Origin: Eubacteriales bacterium
GTDB lineage: Bacteria > Bacillota > Clostridia > Lachnospirales > Lachnospiraceae
Reading direction: 5' to 3'
DNA length: 64,000 nt
Assembly (NCBI GenBank): GCA_030524175.1
Contig: JAUNHC010000030.1
Coordinates: 1-64,000, forward strand
Positions 1 through 7,845 of this stretch are shown one piece after another. The translations under genes and the position numbers were made by a program. The notes beneath the pieces were generated by a model. The model did not search any database. It had not been told where the DNA came from and saw nothing but the letters and a program-made list of their open reading frames with translations. The first letter of the stretch is position 1. Each line of letters begins with the position of its first letter.

Positions 1-51
1 CGTACGGTTCTTAGAGGGGAAAGCGGTAGTAATACCGCCGACCCACTCGAT
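1..51 (+). mobile_element. 3' end of a group II intron (domain V end and domain VI)
   Basis: Positions 1-10 (cgtacggttc) match the 3' strand of group II intron domain V as I remember it from bacterial introns such as Ll.LtrB. Domain VI follows. The outer stem is GAG-GGG (14-19) with CCC (42-44) and CTC (46-48), leaving A45 bulged. The inner stem is 23-28/33-38, closed by a GTAA tetraloop (29-32). The bulged A lies 7 nt from the proposed 3' splice end ...CTCGAT at 51, which is where the branch-point adenosine is expected. The rest of the intron lies left of the window. It is inserted into the radical SAM gene but in the opposite orientation, so it could not splice out of that gene's mRNA. The structure is seen in the sequence; the family assignment is by recall. 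Confidence 0.8.
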
Positions 52-982
52 TAAAATTGGGATGCTTCTCAGTAAGAAGCTCTGATGCCTTAAATCCATA
101 AAAGCGCAGCAGCCAGTCCGCCTGATACAGCCTGTGTTCCCTCAGAAGGGGCGGCCCAAAGGGAAGCATGGGAAGCTCCTTATCCTGGTTTACTGCCACA
201 AAAGCAGAATAGAAAACTCTCTTTAAAGAGAATTGCTGATACAAGGATTCCGCCACAGAAACTATCTCATAGTCACTCTCTCCTGTTGCACCGATGATCA
301 TCTGGGTACTCTGCCCTGCCGGAACAAATTTGGGAGCATGGCGGTAAAGCATCAGCTCCTGCTTATTCTCCCCGTGCTGCAGCTGAATCTGCTTCATGGG
401 TCTTAAAATCGTCTTACGGCTCTTATGAGGCGCCAACCGCTTTAGTCCCTGGGCAGTAGGCAGTTCCAGATTTACACTCATCCTGTCTGCCAGATATCCG
501 GCCCTCTCGATCAGTTCCGGAGACGCACCGGGGATTGCTTTCAGATGGATATAGCCCTGAAAGTTATATTTCCCCCGCAAAAGCTCCACTGACCGTATCA
601 GCCCTTCCATAGTTTCATCAGGACTCCCTTTCACGCCTGAGCTTAAAAAAAGTCCTTCTATATAATTCCGCCTGTAGAACTCAATGGTAAGGCGGCTCAC
701 CTCCTCCGGAGTAAAACTGGCCCTCACTACATCGTTAGAGGCCCGGTTAGCACAGTATTTGCAGTCAAATACACACTCATTAGTGTATAGGATCTTCAGC
801 AGGCTGATGCAGCGCCCGTCACCGGCAAAGCTGTGGCAGATACCTGCTGCTATACTGTTCCCAATTCCCTTCCCGTCTCCGTTTCTGTCCACACCGCTGG
901 AGGTACAGGCAACATCATACTTAGCCGCATCCGATAAAATCTCCAGTTTCTCCATAATTGTCATGGATTCCTGTATCACCAT
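11..982 (-). pseudogene. Radical SAM DNA modification/repair protein, C terminus cut by intron
   Basis: This resembles the radical SAM family linked to uracil-DNA glycosylase (putative DNA modification/repair rSAM protein). The [4Fe-4S] motif CVFDCKYC lies near residues 70-77, followed by YCANRASND and a long radical SAM barrel. Recalled relatives are about 400 residues or more and continue past '...LYQADWLLRFYGF' into a helix-hairpin-helix tail. Here the reading runs into the group II intron after the HPNF motif and stops at 11, giving 323 aa, so the tail is lost and function is doubtful. ATG 982 was chosen because GGAGGG lies 10 nt upstream; a TTG at 1000 has no site. The promoter at 1020-1048 carries two LexA-like boxes, so the intact gene was probably SOS-induced. 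Confidence 0.75.
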
Positions 983-997
983 AACAGTCTCGCCCTC

Positions 998-1011
998 CAA
1001 ACATTTGTTCT
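998..1011 (-). promoter_or_regulatory. LexA (SOS) box, proximal
   Basis: On the minus strand the site reads AGAACAAATGTTTG. It fits the Gram-positive LexA consensus CGAACRNRYGTTYG at 13 of 14 positions. It lies between the predicted transcription start and the ATG of the radical SAM gene. Confidence 0.65.
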
Positions 1012-1019
1012 TTTTTCAT

Positions 1020-1048
1020 ATTCTAGAACATATGTTTGCAATTGTCAA
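1020..1048 (-). promoter_or_regulatory. Promoter of the radical SAM gene with a second LexA box
   Basis: On the minus strand there is a -35 TTGACA (1043-1048), a 17-nt spacer and a -10 TAGAAT (1020-1025). A LexA-like site fills most of the spacer at 1025-1038. It reads AGAACATATGTTTG on the plus strand and matches the Firmicute SOS consensus at 13 of 14 positions. A repressor bound there would cover the polymerase site. Confidence 0.7.
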
Positions 1049-1072
1049 GGTCATAAAACGGGACGAATTGAA

Positions 1073-1109
1073 AAAGCAGATTCCAGGTTTTCCGCCCGGA
1101 ATCTGCTTT
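1073..1109 (-). terminator. Intrinsic terminator of lysC
   Basis: A perfect 12-bp stem (1073-1084 with 1098-1109) has a 13-nt loop and is followed on the minus strand by TTTTTC. It lies about 40 nt past the lysC stop codon. Confidence 0.75.
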
Positions 1110-1150
1110 CCTTCACTTTCTGTCTTTGAATAGCTGCGTAAATATACTTG

Positions 1151-2470
1151 TTATATCTGAGTTATCACAAAAATATCATAAATTGCTTTCACTGCTGTCT
1201 CGAAATCTCTGTTCTCCACACCGATGATGATGTTCAGCTCACTTGAACCCTGATCTATCATTTTTACGTTCACGTTTACATGGGCAAGTGCAGAGAAAAT
1301 GCGGCCCGCTGTACCCCTGGTTGATTTCATTCCTCTTCCCACAACAGCGATCAGAGCCAGATCCGACTCCATTTCCACGAAATCAGGCTGCACTGCGCGA
1401 TGGATGCCTGCAATAACCTGCTGCTCCTTCTCCTCAAACTCATCCTGATGGACATACACAGTCATGGTATCAATCCCTGACGGCACATGCTCAAAGCTGA
1501 TACCCTGGTCCTCAAATACCTGGAGTATTTTCCTTCCGAAACCAATCTCGCTGTTCATCAGAGATTTTTCTATATTAATAGAACAGAATCCCTTCTTTCC
1601 TGCAATACCGGTGATGGTATATTTAGGTTTTTTGCAGGTGCTTTCCACAATGAAAGTCCCCTCATCCTCCGGTTTATTGGTATTCCTGATGTTGATGGGG
1701 ATTCCCTCTTTACGTACCGGGAAAATAGCTTCCTCGTGAAGTACAGTAGCTCCCATATAAGAAAGCTCCCTCAATTCTCTGTATGTAATAGTCTCGATCA
1801 CGGCCGGATTATCCACGATTCTTGGATCTGTTACCAGGAAACCGGATACATCTGTCCAGTTTTCATACACATCCGCCTTGATCGCTTTGGCTACAAGGGA
1901 ACCGGTGACATCAGAGCCGCCTCTGGAGAAGGTCTTCACCACACCGTCCTCACAGGCTCCATAGAACCCAGGTATCACTGCCTTCTCACATTTAGCAAGT
2001 CTTCTGGAAAGAAGCTTATCTGTCTTCTCTGAATCAAAGTTTCCGTTTTTGTCAAAACGGATAACAGAAGCTGCATCCACAAATTCATATCCCAGATAAG
2101 CAGCCATGATCTTACCGTTCAGGAACTCACCTCTGGACGCCGCATAATCAGATCCGGCCTGGTTCTTAAAATCTGCTTCGATCTGCTTAAATTCTTCCTC
2201 AAGGGAAAGATCCAGCTTCAGGCCCCGGATGATCTCATAATATCTGTCCTTGATTGCCTTAAGCTGCCCGCTGAAGTCATCTCCTGCCACTGCAGCATCA
2301 TAACAGGCATACAGCATATCTGTAACCTTTGTATCCTTGGAAAATCTCTTGCCCGGAGCGGACGGAACCACATAGCGCCTGCTCTCCTCACTTCTGATAA
2401 TATCTCCCACTTTTTGGAACTGCTCCGCATTTGCCAGGGAGCTTCCGCCGAACTTCACTACTTTCCTCAT
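1151..2470 (-). CDS. lysC: Aspartate kinase
   Basis: It phosphorylates L-aspartate with ATP, the entry step to lysine, threonine, methionine and diaminopimelate. The protein opens with VVKFGGSSLA, the amino acid kinase signature, and the catalytic domain covers about residues 1-290. Two ACT domains follow, around 300-370 and 375-439, and the region near GRGMKSTRGTAGRIF belongs to the second. At 439 aa it has the usual length of a monofunctional Clostridia-type enzyme. ATG 2470 has GGAG seven nt upstream; the longer starts at 2476 and 2491 overlap or precede that site. It stands alone with its own promoter (2528-2556) and terminator. No lysine riboswitch is visible in the leader, so feedback through the ACT domains is the likely control. 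Confidence 0.93.
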   Translation of the reverse strand: MRKVVKFGGSSLANAEQFQKVGDIIRSEESRRYVVPSAPGKRFSKDTKVTDMLYACYDAAVAGDDFSGQLKAIKDRYYEIIRGLKLDLSLEEEFKQIEADFKNQAGSDYAASRGEFLNGKIMAAYLGYEFVDAASVIRFDKNGNFDSEKTDKLLSRRLAKCEKAVIPGFYGACEDGVVKTFSRGGSDVTGSLVAKAIKADVYENWTDVSGFLVTDPRIVDNPAVIETITYRELRELSYMGATVLHEEAIFPVRKEGIPINIRNTNKPEDEGTFIVESTCKKPKYTITGIAGKKGFCSINIEKSLMNSEIGFGRKILQVFEDQGISFEHVPSGIDTMTVYVHQDEFEEKEQQVIAGIHRAVQPDFVEMESDLALIAVVGRGMKSTRGTAGRIFSALAHVNVNVKMIDQGSSELNIIIGVENRDFETAVKAIYDIFVITQI

Positions 2471-2527
2471 AACCATGCTCCTCACACTCATAACTTTTTC
2501 TCTTTACCACTATAAAGTATGTATAGT

Positions 2528-2556
2528 ATTTTATTGAAAAATGTCTGATTTTGCAA
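2528..2556 (-). promoter_or_regulatory. Probable lysC promoter
   Basis: On the minus strand a -35-like TTGCAA (2551-2556) and a -10 TAAAAT (2528-2533) are 17 nt apart. Transcription would start about 50 nt before the lysC ATG. Confidence 0.5.
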
Positions 2557-2621
2557 GCATTTCTTTTCATCCTGCTGAAAAATAGTGATATTACACAAGG
2601 GATATGTAATTTCTAAGATTC

Positions 2622-2903
2622 TTATGCACAATACTGCTTAAGAATGCCTTCCAGTGCCGCCGCGCTGCTGGTATGGCAGCGGCAAACCGGAATATCTTTT
2701 CTTTTTGCCTCCTCCACGGCACAGTTCACCATCTTGTGGGATACCGTGCTGGTAAAAAGTATCAGCAGATCCGGCACGCCGATCTTTTTCTTCATTGCAC
2801 CCTTCTCCTTTGCAAATACCTTAGCCTTACATCCGTAGCCTTTGCAGATGTCCTCATACTGACATACCATTCTCTCATTTCCGCCTACAATCACAACGCT
2901 CAT
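2622..2903 (-). CDS. DUF2325 small protein
   Basis: This 93-aa protein begins MSVVIVGGNERM, the typical DUF2325 opening with a Rossmann-like VGG turn. A second block, PDLLILFTSTVSHKM, is also characteristic of the family. The function of the family is unknown; it has a nucleotide-binding-like fold with conserved cysteines (C22 and C29 regions and the C-terminal QYCA). ATG 2903 is preceded by AGAGGTG with 6 nt spacing; the longer start at 2927 has no ribosome binding site. It is monocistronic. Two palindromes in its upstream region (2937-2985) look like operators. Relatives often sit near iron-transport genes in Clostridia, by recall, so metal control is possible but not shown. Confidence 0.75.
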   Translation of the reverse strand: MSVVIVGGNERMVCQYEDICKGYGCKAKVFAKEKGAMKKKIGVPDLLILFTSTVSHKMVNCAVEEAKRKDIPVCRCHTSSAAALEGILKQYCA

Positions 2904-2936
2904 AGCTTCACCTCTTCTTATCTTCACCCGATTAAG

Positions 2937-2985
2937 TTGTATTCAACTAACTCTGTCGCATATTTTTAGTTAGCTTTCGCTAACT
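2937..2985 (-). promoter_or_regulatory. Paired palindromes upstream of the DUF2325 gene
   Basis: The first palindrome is AGTTAGC-tttc-GCTAACT at 2968-2985, a perfect 7-bp arm. The second is around 2937-2952, minus-strand GTTAGTTGAATACAAC with GTTG/CAAC arms. Both share GTTAG half-sites that loosely resemble DtxR/IdeR operators. That assignment is a guess. Confidence 0.4.
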
Positions 2986-3041
2986 TTATTGTATCATACC
3001 ACGCTTTCCCTTTGTTGTCAAAAGATTTTTCATTTCAGACA

Positions 3042-3064
3042 GTCTGCGCAGTAAATGCGCAGAC
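3042..3064. repeat. Hairpin repeat with a GCGCATTTACTGCGC core
   Basis: A perfect 9-bp stem (3042-3050/3056-3064) encloses a 5-nt loop just after the nat stop. The minus-strand core GCGCATTTACTGCGC is nearly the same as GTGCATTTACTGCAC inside the large repeat at 60247-60381, with compensating stem changes. It has no T-run, so it is not a classical terminator. Confidence 0.5.
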
Positions 3065-3086
3065 CTGCCTCAACCTTCACTTTGCT

Positions 3087-3872
3087 TCACACTTCTATCC
3101 CGAAATATTCCTTCAGAAGACCTGGAAGCTCTTCTTCTCCAAATTCCCTGTCCTGAAGCACCTGCCCCTCCTTCACCTGAACGAAACAATTCCCCATAAT
3201 AGACACATTCCCGTCTTCCGTCCTTCTGTTCACATATAGCTTCTGACAGAAAACGGATTTTTCACTCCTGGAGCAGTATTCATTCATAGGAATATAGTTT
3301 ACAGGTTCCTGAGGCATTGTATAGAACTGGAGCATGGATTCCATATCACCGCTGCTTTTCTTTCTTTTTATGGTCCACCAGGACGAATCTGAGCGGTACA
3401 TATAATAATCCTCTCCCCGGGCATGAAGCTCTGCCCCGTCCTCCACAAGAATTGATGCCGGGGGCATAGGACCGCCGTAACCCACATCACAGAAATATTT
3501 CCTGTCCTCTATCTCTGCAATGATTCCTCTGTGAAGGACAAGGGGCACATAATCCTTATTCCTTGTAATCCTGCACATACAGGAGTATGCATGAAATCCC
3601 AGGCCATTCAGCAAGGCAGTAAACAATGCATTCAGTTCAAAGCAGTAGCCGCCCCTGCGGTTAGTCACTACTTTTTCAAAAATTGTATGGATATCCAGAG
3701 ATATCTCCTTCTTAAACATCCACACGTCAAGATTTTCAAAGGGCACACAGCACTGATGGCTGAAAACCAGCTCATCCAGACTTTCTTTTATAAGAGCCTT
3801 GGGACGTTTGCAGTGAATCCGCTCTAAATAAGCGTCCACATCAGGAACAGGTGCATACATAGACTCGTACAT
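3087..3872 (-). CDS. nat: Arylamine N-acetyltransferase
   Basis: It transfers acetyl from acetyl-CoA to arylamines, hydrazines or related amines through an acetyl-cysteine intermediate. The Cys-His-Asp triad is visible: C77 in RRGGYCFE, H114 in VLHRG and D129 in CDVGYGG. At about 261 aa it has the usual family length. The start is ambiguous. ATG 3872 lies 12 nt after GGAGG, while a TTG at 3878 has a better 7-nt spacing and would add two residues. It is monocistronic. In gut Firmicutes such enzymes can acetylate aromatic amines such as 5-aminosalicylate; the substrate here is not readable from sequence. Confidence 0.9.
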   Translation of the reverse strand: MYESMYAPVPDVDAYLERIHCKRPKALIKESLDELVFSHQCCVPFENLDVWMFKKEISLDIHTIFEKVVTNRRGGYCFELNALFTALLNGLGFHAYSCMCRITRNKDYVPLVLHRGIIAEIEDRKYFCDVGYGGPMPPASILVEDGAELHARGEDYYMYRSDSSWWTIKRKKSSGDMESMLQFYTMPQEPVNYIPMNEYCSRSEKSVFCQKLYVNRRTEDGNVSIMGNCFVQVKEGQVLQDREFGEEELPGLLKEYFGIEV

Positions 3873-4061
3873 GATCAAAAAAATCCTCCTCCCAAAGCAT
3901 ACCGTACATATGTGATGTGTTCATTATAAACAGAAATTTTCTTATTTGTAAAGCCAAATGTAACTCCTGAAAATCTTTCGTCATTTTTCTGTATCGTATA
4001 CTACAAAAAGTATGAATCATTTTCCCATAAATAAAACTCTGTGCGGATTTACTCAAAACAG

Positions 4062-4108
4062 ACACCGGTATATACTGAATTTATTAATTATCAACAGCAT
4101 ACCGGTGT
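4062..4108 (+). promoter_or_regulatory. Spaced 10-bp inverted repeat upstream of the GPH transporter
   Basis: ACACCGGTAT (4062-4071) and ATACCGGTGT (4099-4108) are exact reverse complements with a 27-nt AT-rich spacer. They lie 60-110 nt before the transporter ATG. This looks like an operator for the PucR-like regulator encoded at 7846, which is an inference from position. Confidence 0.55.
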
Positions 4109-4169
4109 GTGAACAAAAAGTATGATGGGCAAAGTATGTTTTTTGTCCGAAATGAAGGGAGAGATACAA

Positions 4170-5600
4170 ATGAGTAGTGAAAGCAACCCCGGCAACACAA
4201 ATTCCAAAGGTTCGGAAAAACCTGAGAAAAAGGAACTTAGCAAAGCCCTCAAACTGTTTTATGGAATCGGCGACTGCGGTTTTACCCTGATGACCAATGT
4301 AGAAAGCTATTACTTTACCTTTTTCCTTACCAACCTGGCTCAGTTTGGGCTGGCAACCGTCTCCTTCATCACAACTGTCGCAAGTGTGATCGACGCCTGC
4401 CTTTCCTGGATATACGGCGCTATCCTTAACAGTATTAAACCTAAAAAATGGGGCCGTTATCGTTCCTGGCTGATTCTTCTTCCATGGATGGTCCCGTTCC
4501 TCTATGCATTCCAGTTCCTGAAAATAGGTGACGGTCCTTTGTCCATCGCTATCATTATAATTGCTGCTGTGGTAAGCCATGTAGTGTGGAACTTCCCTTA
4601 TGTGGCCAATGTTTCAATGATAGCTGTTGCCGGAAAAACACCGGATGACAGAGCCCAGCTTGCCTCCACAAGAGCTGCATGGGCCAATCTGTCCAAGGTT
4701 ATTTTCTCCTATGTAGGACCTCCTCTGGCAGCCCTTTTTGCAGGTATGATCGGAGAAAAAAGCCAGTACGGTGCAACAGCTTTCGTTCTTGGATGCATCA
4801 TGGCCGTTATGTACTATGCTCACTTTAAAATGTTCGACGGATATGAAGAGGTGGAAAGCCAGTCAAATGCCAATGCTGCAAAGAAGGATACTTCCAAAAC
4901 AAGCGGCAAGGATCTGATCAAGGCGCTTTTGCAGAATCCTCCGCTCCTTACTCTGCTTCTGGCAGATTTAGCAAAATGGATGTTTAACTTCGTGTGCTCC
5001 GGCGTTGCGATTTATTATTTTACCTATGTTGCACAGGATGCCGGCCTGCTGGCTACCTACATCCTGGTATCCAACATTCTTTGTGTCATCGGCTCCTACC
5101 TGGCCAAAAACATGGCCAAGAAAATATCCACAAGAACTACTACCATTTTCACCTTCTTCGTGATGGCAGCCATTTTGTTCGCAGCCAACTTCACATACTC
5201 CAATGTGACTATGGTCATCGTTCTTATGTCTGTAGCTCAATTCGGATACGGCATTGCCTATGCCTGTACTCCTGCACTGTATGCGGACACGATCATCTAC
5301 TCTGAGTGGAAAACAGGCAAGAATGCCACAGGATGGATCAGCGGTCTACAGAATGTGCCCTTAAAGGTAGGCGTTATGACAAGAGGAATCATTATCTCCG
5401 CCTGTCTGGCATTTGCAGCTTTCGATCCAAGCATTGACGCTGCAATGGCAACTGTGGAACTGAAAAAAGGTATCTGTATGGCATTTATGGTGATTCCGGC
5501 CTTGGCTCTTATTGTAGCAGCCGTACTTCTGCTCCTTGGTTTCCGCCTGACAAAAGAAAAAGTAGAACAGTATTCTGCTGAAATCGCAGCAAGAAATTAA
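4170..5600 (+). CDS. GPH-family (MFS) cation symporter
   Basis: This 476-aa membrane protein has about twelve hydrophobic segments. Its opening LKLFYGIGDCGFTLMTNV is the typical start of glycoside-pentoside-hexuronide:cation symporters, and PDDRAQLAST and the DTIIYSEWKTGKNATG loop are further family features. ATG 4170 follows GGGAGAG with about 8 nt; the upstream ATGs at 4122 and 4125 have no site. It is the first gene of a run with two UroD-superfamily proteins, spaced 57 nt from the first, so it probably imports the compound they act on. Sugar is the usual GPH substrate. In this context a methylated or glycosylated plant-type molecule is equally likely, and the substrate is unknown. Confidence 0.85.
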   Translation: MSSESNPGNTNSKGSEKPEKKELSKALKLFYGIGDCGFTLMTNVESYYFTFFLTNLAQFGLATVSFITTVASVIDACLSWIYGAILNSIKPKKWGRYRSWLILLPWMVPFLYAFQFLKIGDGPLSIAIIIIAAVVSHVVWNFPYVANVSMIAVAGKTPDDRAQLASTRAAWANLSKVIFSYVGPPLAALFAGMIGEKSQYGATAFVLGCIMAVMYYAHFKMFDGYEEVESQSNANAAKKDTSKTSGKDLIKALLQNPPLLTLLLADLAKWMFNFVCSGVAIYYFTYVAQDAGLLATYILVSNILCVIGSYLAKNMAKKISTRTTTIFTFFVMAAILFAANFTYSNVTMVIVLMSVAQFGYGIAYACTPALYADTIIYSEWKTGKNATGWISGLQNVPLKVGVMTRGIIISACLAFAAFDPSIDAAMATVELKKGICMAFMVIPALALIVAAVLLLLGFRLTKEKVEQYSAEIAARN

Positions 5601-5657
5601 CAATATTTATTTGAAGAATTAAATAAGAATTCCTTTCAAAACAGGAGGTATCACAAA

Positions 5658-6719
5658 ATGAAATTTGACGAAAAAGAACTGGAGATCATAGGTGAATACA
5701 GTATGCCCGGTATCTATGGCGCTCCGGACAGTATCGTTCCCAAATACAACCGTCCCATCACTCCAAAAGAAAATATGCTGCGCATGCTGGAAGGGAAAAT
5801 GCCTCTCTGGGTTCCAAACCAGACTCTGGACAACAATGCCATCCAGCCACTGGTGATGCCTGACGCAAAAGCCAGGAATTTCGGCGGCACAGACTGGTTC
5901 GGTATTGAATGGGAATACGAGCCCAACACAAAGGCTGCCATGGTCAAACCTGGCACCCAAAGATTGTCTGATATCACCAAATGGCGGGAAGAATTGGAGT
6001 TTCCGGATTTATCTGCCATTGACTGGCAGAAGGATTATGAAGAGAATTATAAGAACAGGATTGCTCCTGACCGTTTTTCCTACTTTGTCATTGTAAACGG
6101 GTTATTTGAGAGAACTGCAGACCTTATCAGCTTTGAAGAAGCCTTCTGTGCCCTCCTGGAAGAGCCGGAGGAATTGACCGCTTTTTATGACAAGCTTGTG
6201 GACTGGCACATTGAACTGATAAAAATCGCACATGATGTTTATCACACGGATATGATCCTTTTCCACGATGATATGGGCACTCAGATCAGCACCTTCTTCT
6301 CCCCGGATACCTATGAAGAACTTTTCCTGCCTCAGTATAAAAAAATCACCAAGGCAGCCCACGATATGGGCATGTACATCTGTCTTCACTCCTGCGGATG
6401 CATTAAAACATTAATGCCCCTCATTATCGAAGCGGGATTCGATGCCTGGGAAGGCCAGGACAGTGCCAACGACAAGGCTGCTATCATGAAAGAATACGGC
6501 AAGGATTTAGCCCAGTGCACATTATACATCATTCCCGCTGATATGAGTGATGAGGATGCAGTTTCCGACATTCATAAAAAAGTAGATGAACTTGGAATGA
6601 CCGGCCGTTTTGCTTGCCGCTTAAGAGATGAGAAACCGGACCGTGCAGTAAACCTGGCAGACGAATTGTACCGTTACAGCCGTATAAAATATATGGAAAT
6701 GGAGGAACAGAAATGCTGA
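5658..6719 (+). CDS. UroD-superfamily methyltransferase-like protein (MtaA/CmuA type)
   Basis: This 353-aa protein has the uroporphyrinogen decarboxylase fold used by cobamide-dependent methyltransferases. LFHDDMGTQ lies near residues 201-209. H244-S-C246 in CLHSCGC together with C320 in FACRL fits the H-x-C...C zinc site that activates thiols in MtaA and MtbA. The haem-pathway HemE arginine-rich N terminus is absent, so decarboxylation of uroporphyrinogen is unlikely. The ribosome binding site is AGGAGG 8 nt before the ATG. It overlaps the next gene by 7 nt (ATGCTGA), so the two are translationally coupled. No corrinoid protein is encoded nearby. A methyl transfer role is inferred; the methyl donor is unknown. 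Confidence 0.8.
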   Translation: MKFDEKELEIIGEYSMPGIYGAPDSIVPKYNRPITPKENMLRMLEGKMPLWVPNQTLDNNAIQPLVMPDAKARNFGGTDWFGIEWEYEPNTKAAMVKPGTQRLSDITKWREELEFPDLSAIDWQKDYEENYKNRIAPDRFSYFVIVNGLFERTADLISFEEAFCALLEEPEELTAFYDKLVDWHIELIKIAHDVYHTDMILFHDDMGTQISTFFSPDTYEELFLPQYKKITKAAHDMGMYICLHSCGCIKTLMPLIIEAGFDAWEGQDSANDKAAIMKEYGKDLAQCTLYIIPADMSDEDAVSDIHKKVDELGMTGRFACRLRDEKPDRAVNLADELYRYSRIKYMEMEEQKC

Positions 6720-7711
6720 CACCAAAACAAAATTTTCTTGAAACATTAAAGAAGGACGGAAAACCGGATCGTCTGGTCAACCAGTACCAGCCCTTTGTTC
6801 CCATTATGAATGACCCTCTCCAGAAATTTACGAGAGGGAACCGTGTAAGAGGTAAGACCTCTGTTGACCGCTGGGGAACTGAGATCCTTTTCCCGGAAGA
6901 CGCACCGGGACCAATGCCCCACGTAACAGAAACCAATAAGGTATGCCCGGATATAACACAATGGCAAGACTATGTAAAGGTTCCTGACCTTGTGGCAAAC
7001 TGCAGCAGCGGCTGGGAAGATGCCCTGAAATCAGCATCTGAAGTAAACCGGGATGAAAAACTGGTTTTGGGCTTTATGGGCACAGGAATCTTTGAACAAA
7101 GTCATTTCCTCATGGGTTTTGAGGATGCTCTCATGAATCTTCTGCTGGAACCGGAATCTATGAAGGAATTAATTGACGCCATCGCAGAATACCGCTTTCA
7201 GTATGCAAAGCTTCTTGTAGACAATCTCCATCCTGATATCATCCTGTCCCATGATGACTGGGGTTCCAAGACAAGTCTCTTTATGCAGCCGGACACCTGG
7301 AGAGAATATTTCAAGGAGCACTACCGCAGGATTTACGGTTATATGCACGACCATGGCGTATTGGTCATGCACCACGCAGATTCCTTCCTGGAACCCATCA
7401 TCGAAGATATGGTGGAGATTGGTGTGGATGTATGGCAGGGTGTTCTTCCAGAAAACAATATTGTGGAAATGCAGAAGCAGCTTGACGGCCGGATGACACT
7501 TATGGGCGGCATCGACGCCACTATTGACAGAGTTGACGCGACAGAAGAAGAAATCCGCAAGGATGTTCGCAGAGCCTGCAGCACCTACGGACCAGGGGGA
7601 CACTTTATCCCCTGTATGACATATGGTCTTTCAGGAACGATCTATCCTCAAACAGATGAAATCATAGCTGATGAAATAGAAAAATATAACAAAGAAACCT
7701 ATGGCATCTGA
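6713..7711 (+). CDS. UroD-superfamily protein, second paralogue
   Basis: A 332-aa paralogue of the preceding gene, opening with the typical TPKQNFLETLKKDGKPDRL. It has the SHDDWGSK motif equivalent to the HDD of its neighbour. Where the neighbour carries the zinc-ligand motif HSCG, this protein has MHHADSFLEP, so the cysteine ligand is missing and only histidines and an aspartate remain. The two may therefore bind different metals or act on different halves of one reaction. GGAGG stands 8 nt before the ATG, inside the previous gene. I cannot name a substrate. Confidence 0.8.
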   Translation: MLTPKQNFLETLKKDGKPDRLVNQYQPFVPIMNDPLQKFTRGNRVRGKTSVDRWGTEILFPEDAPGPMPHVTETNKVCPDITQWQDYVKVPDLVANCSSGWEDALKSASEVNRDEKLVLGFMGTGIFEQSHFLMGFEDALMNLLLEPESMKELIDAIAEYRFQYAKLLVDNLHPDIILSHDDWGSKTSLFMQPDTWREYFKEHYRRIYGYMHDHGVLVMHHADSFLEPIIEDMVEIGVDVWQGVLPENNIVEMQKQLDGRMTLMGGIDATIDRVDATEEEIRKDVRRACSTYGPGGHFIPCMTYGLSGTIYPQTDEIIADEIEKYNKETYGI

Positions 7712-7735
7712 TAAAAAACATATATTCTGACAAAG

Positions 7736-7780
7736 CAAAGTGAACAAGCCCTTCAACTAATGAGGGGCTTGTTCACTTTG
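7736..7780 (+). terminator. Strong hairpin after the UroD pair
   Basis: A perfect 16-bp stem (7736-7751/7765-7780) has a 13-nt loop. There is no T-run after it (cactttccgg follows), so it may be a processing or partial termination signal between the UroD genes and the regulator. Confidence 0.5.
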
Positions 7781-7845
7781 CACTTTCCGGTAAGCAATGC
7801 TATACTGTTGTTACCATCTTATTGATAAAAAAGGAGAATCCGGCC

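Noticed and set aside
11-1000. Simple frameshift at the end of the radical SAM gene
   Set aside because: None of the three minus-strand frames below position 51 continue the family sequence, while the DNA folds as an intron domain VI.
2492-2620. Lysine riboswitch upstream of lysC
   Set aside because: The leader is short, a promoter lies only about 50 nt before the gene, and none of the conserved L-box helices were seen.
5658-7711. Haem synthesis gene hemE (uroporphyrinogen decarboxylase)
   Set aside because: No other haem genes are near and the first protein has the zinc-site cysteines of methyltransferases. A GPH transporter and PucR regulator fit catabolism better.
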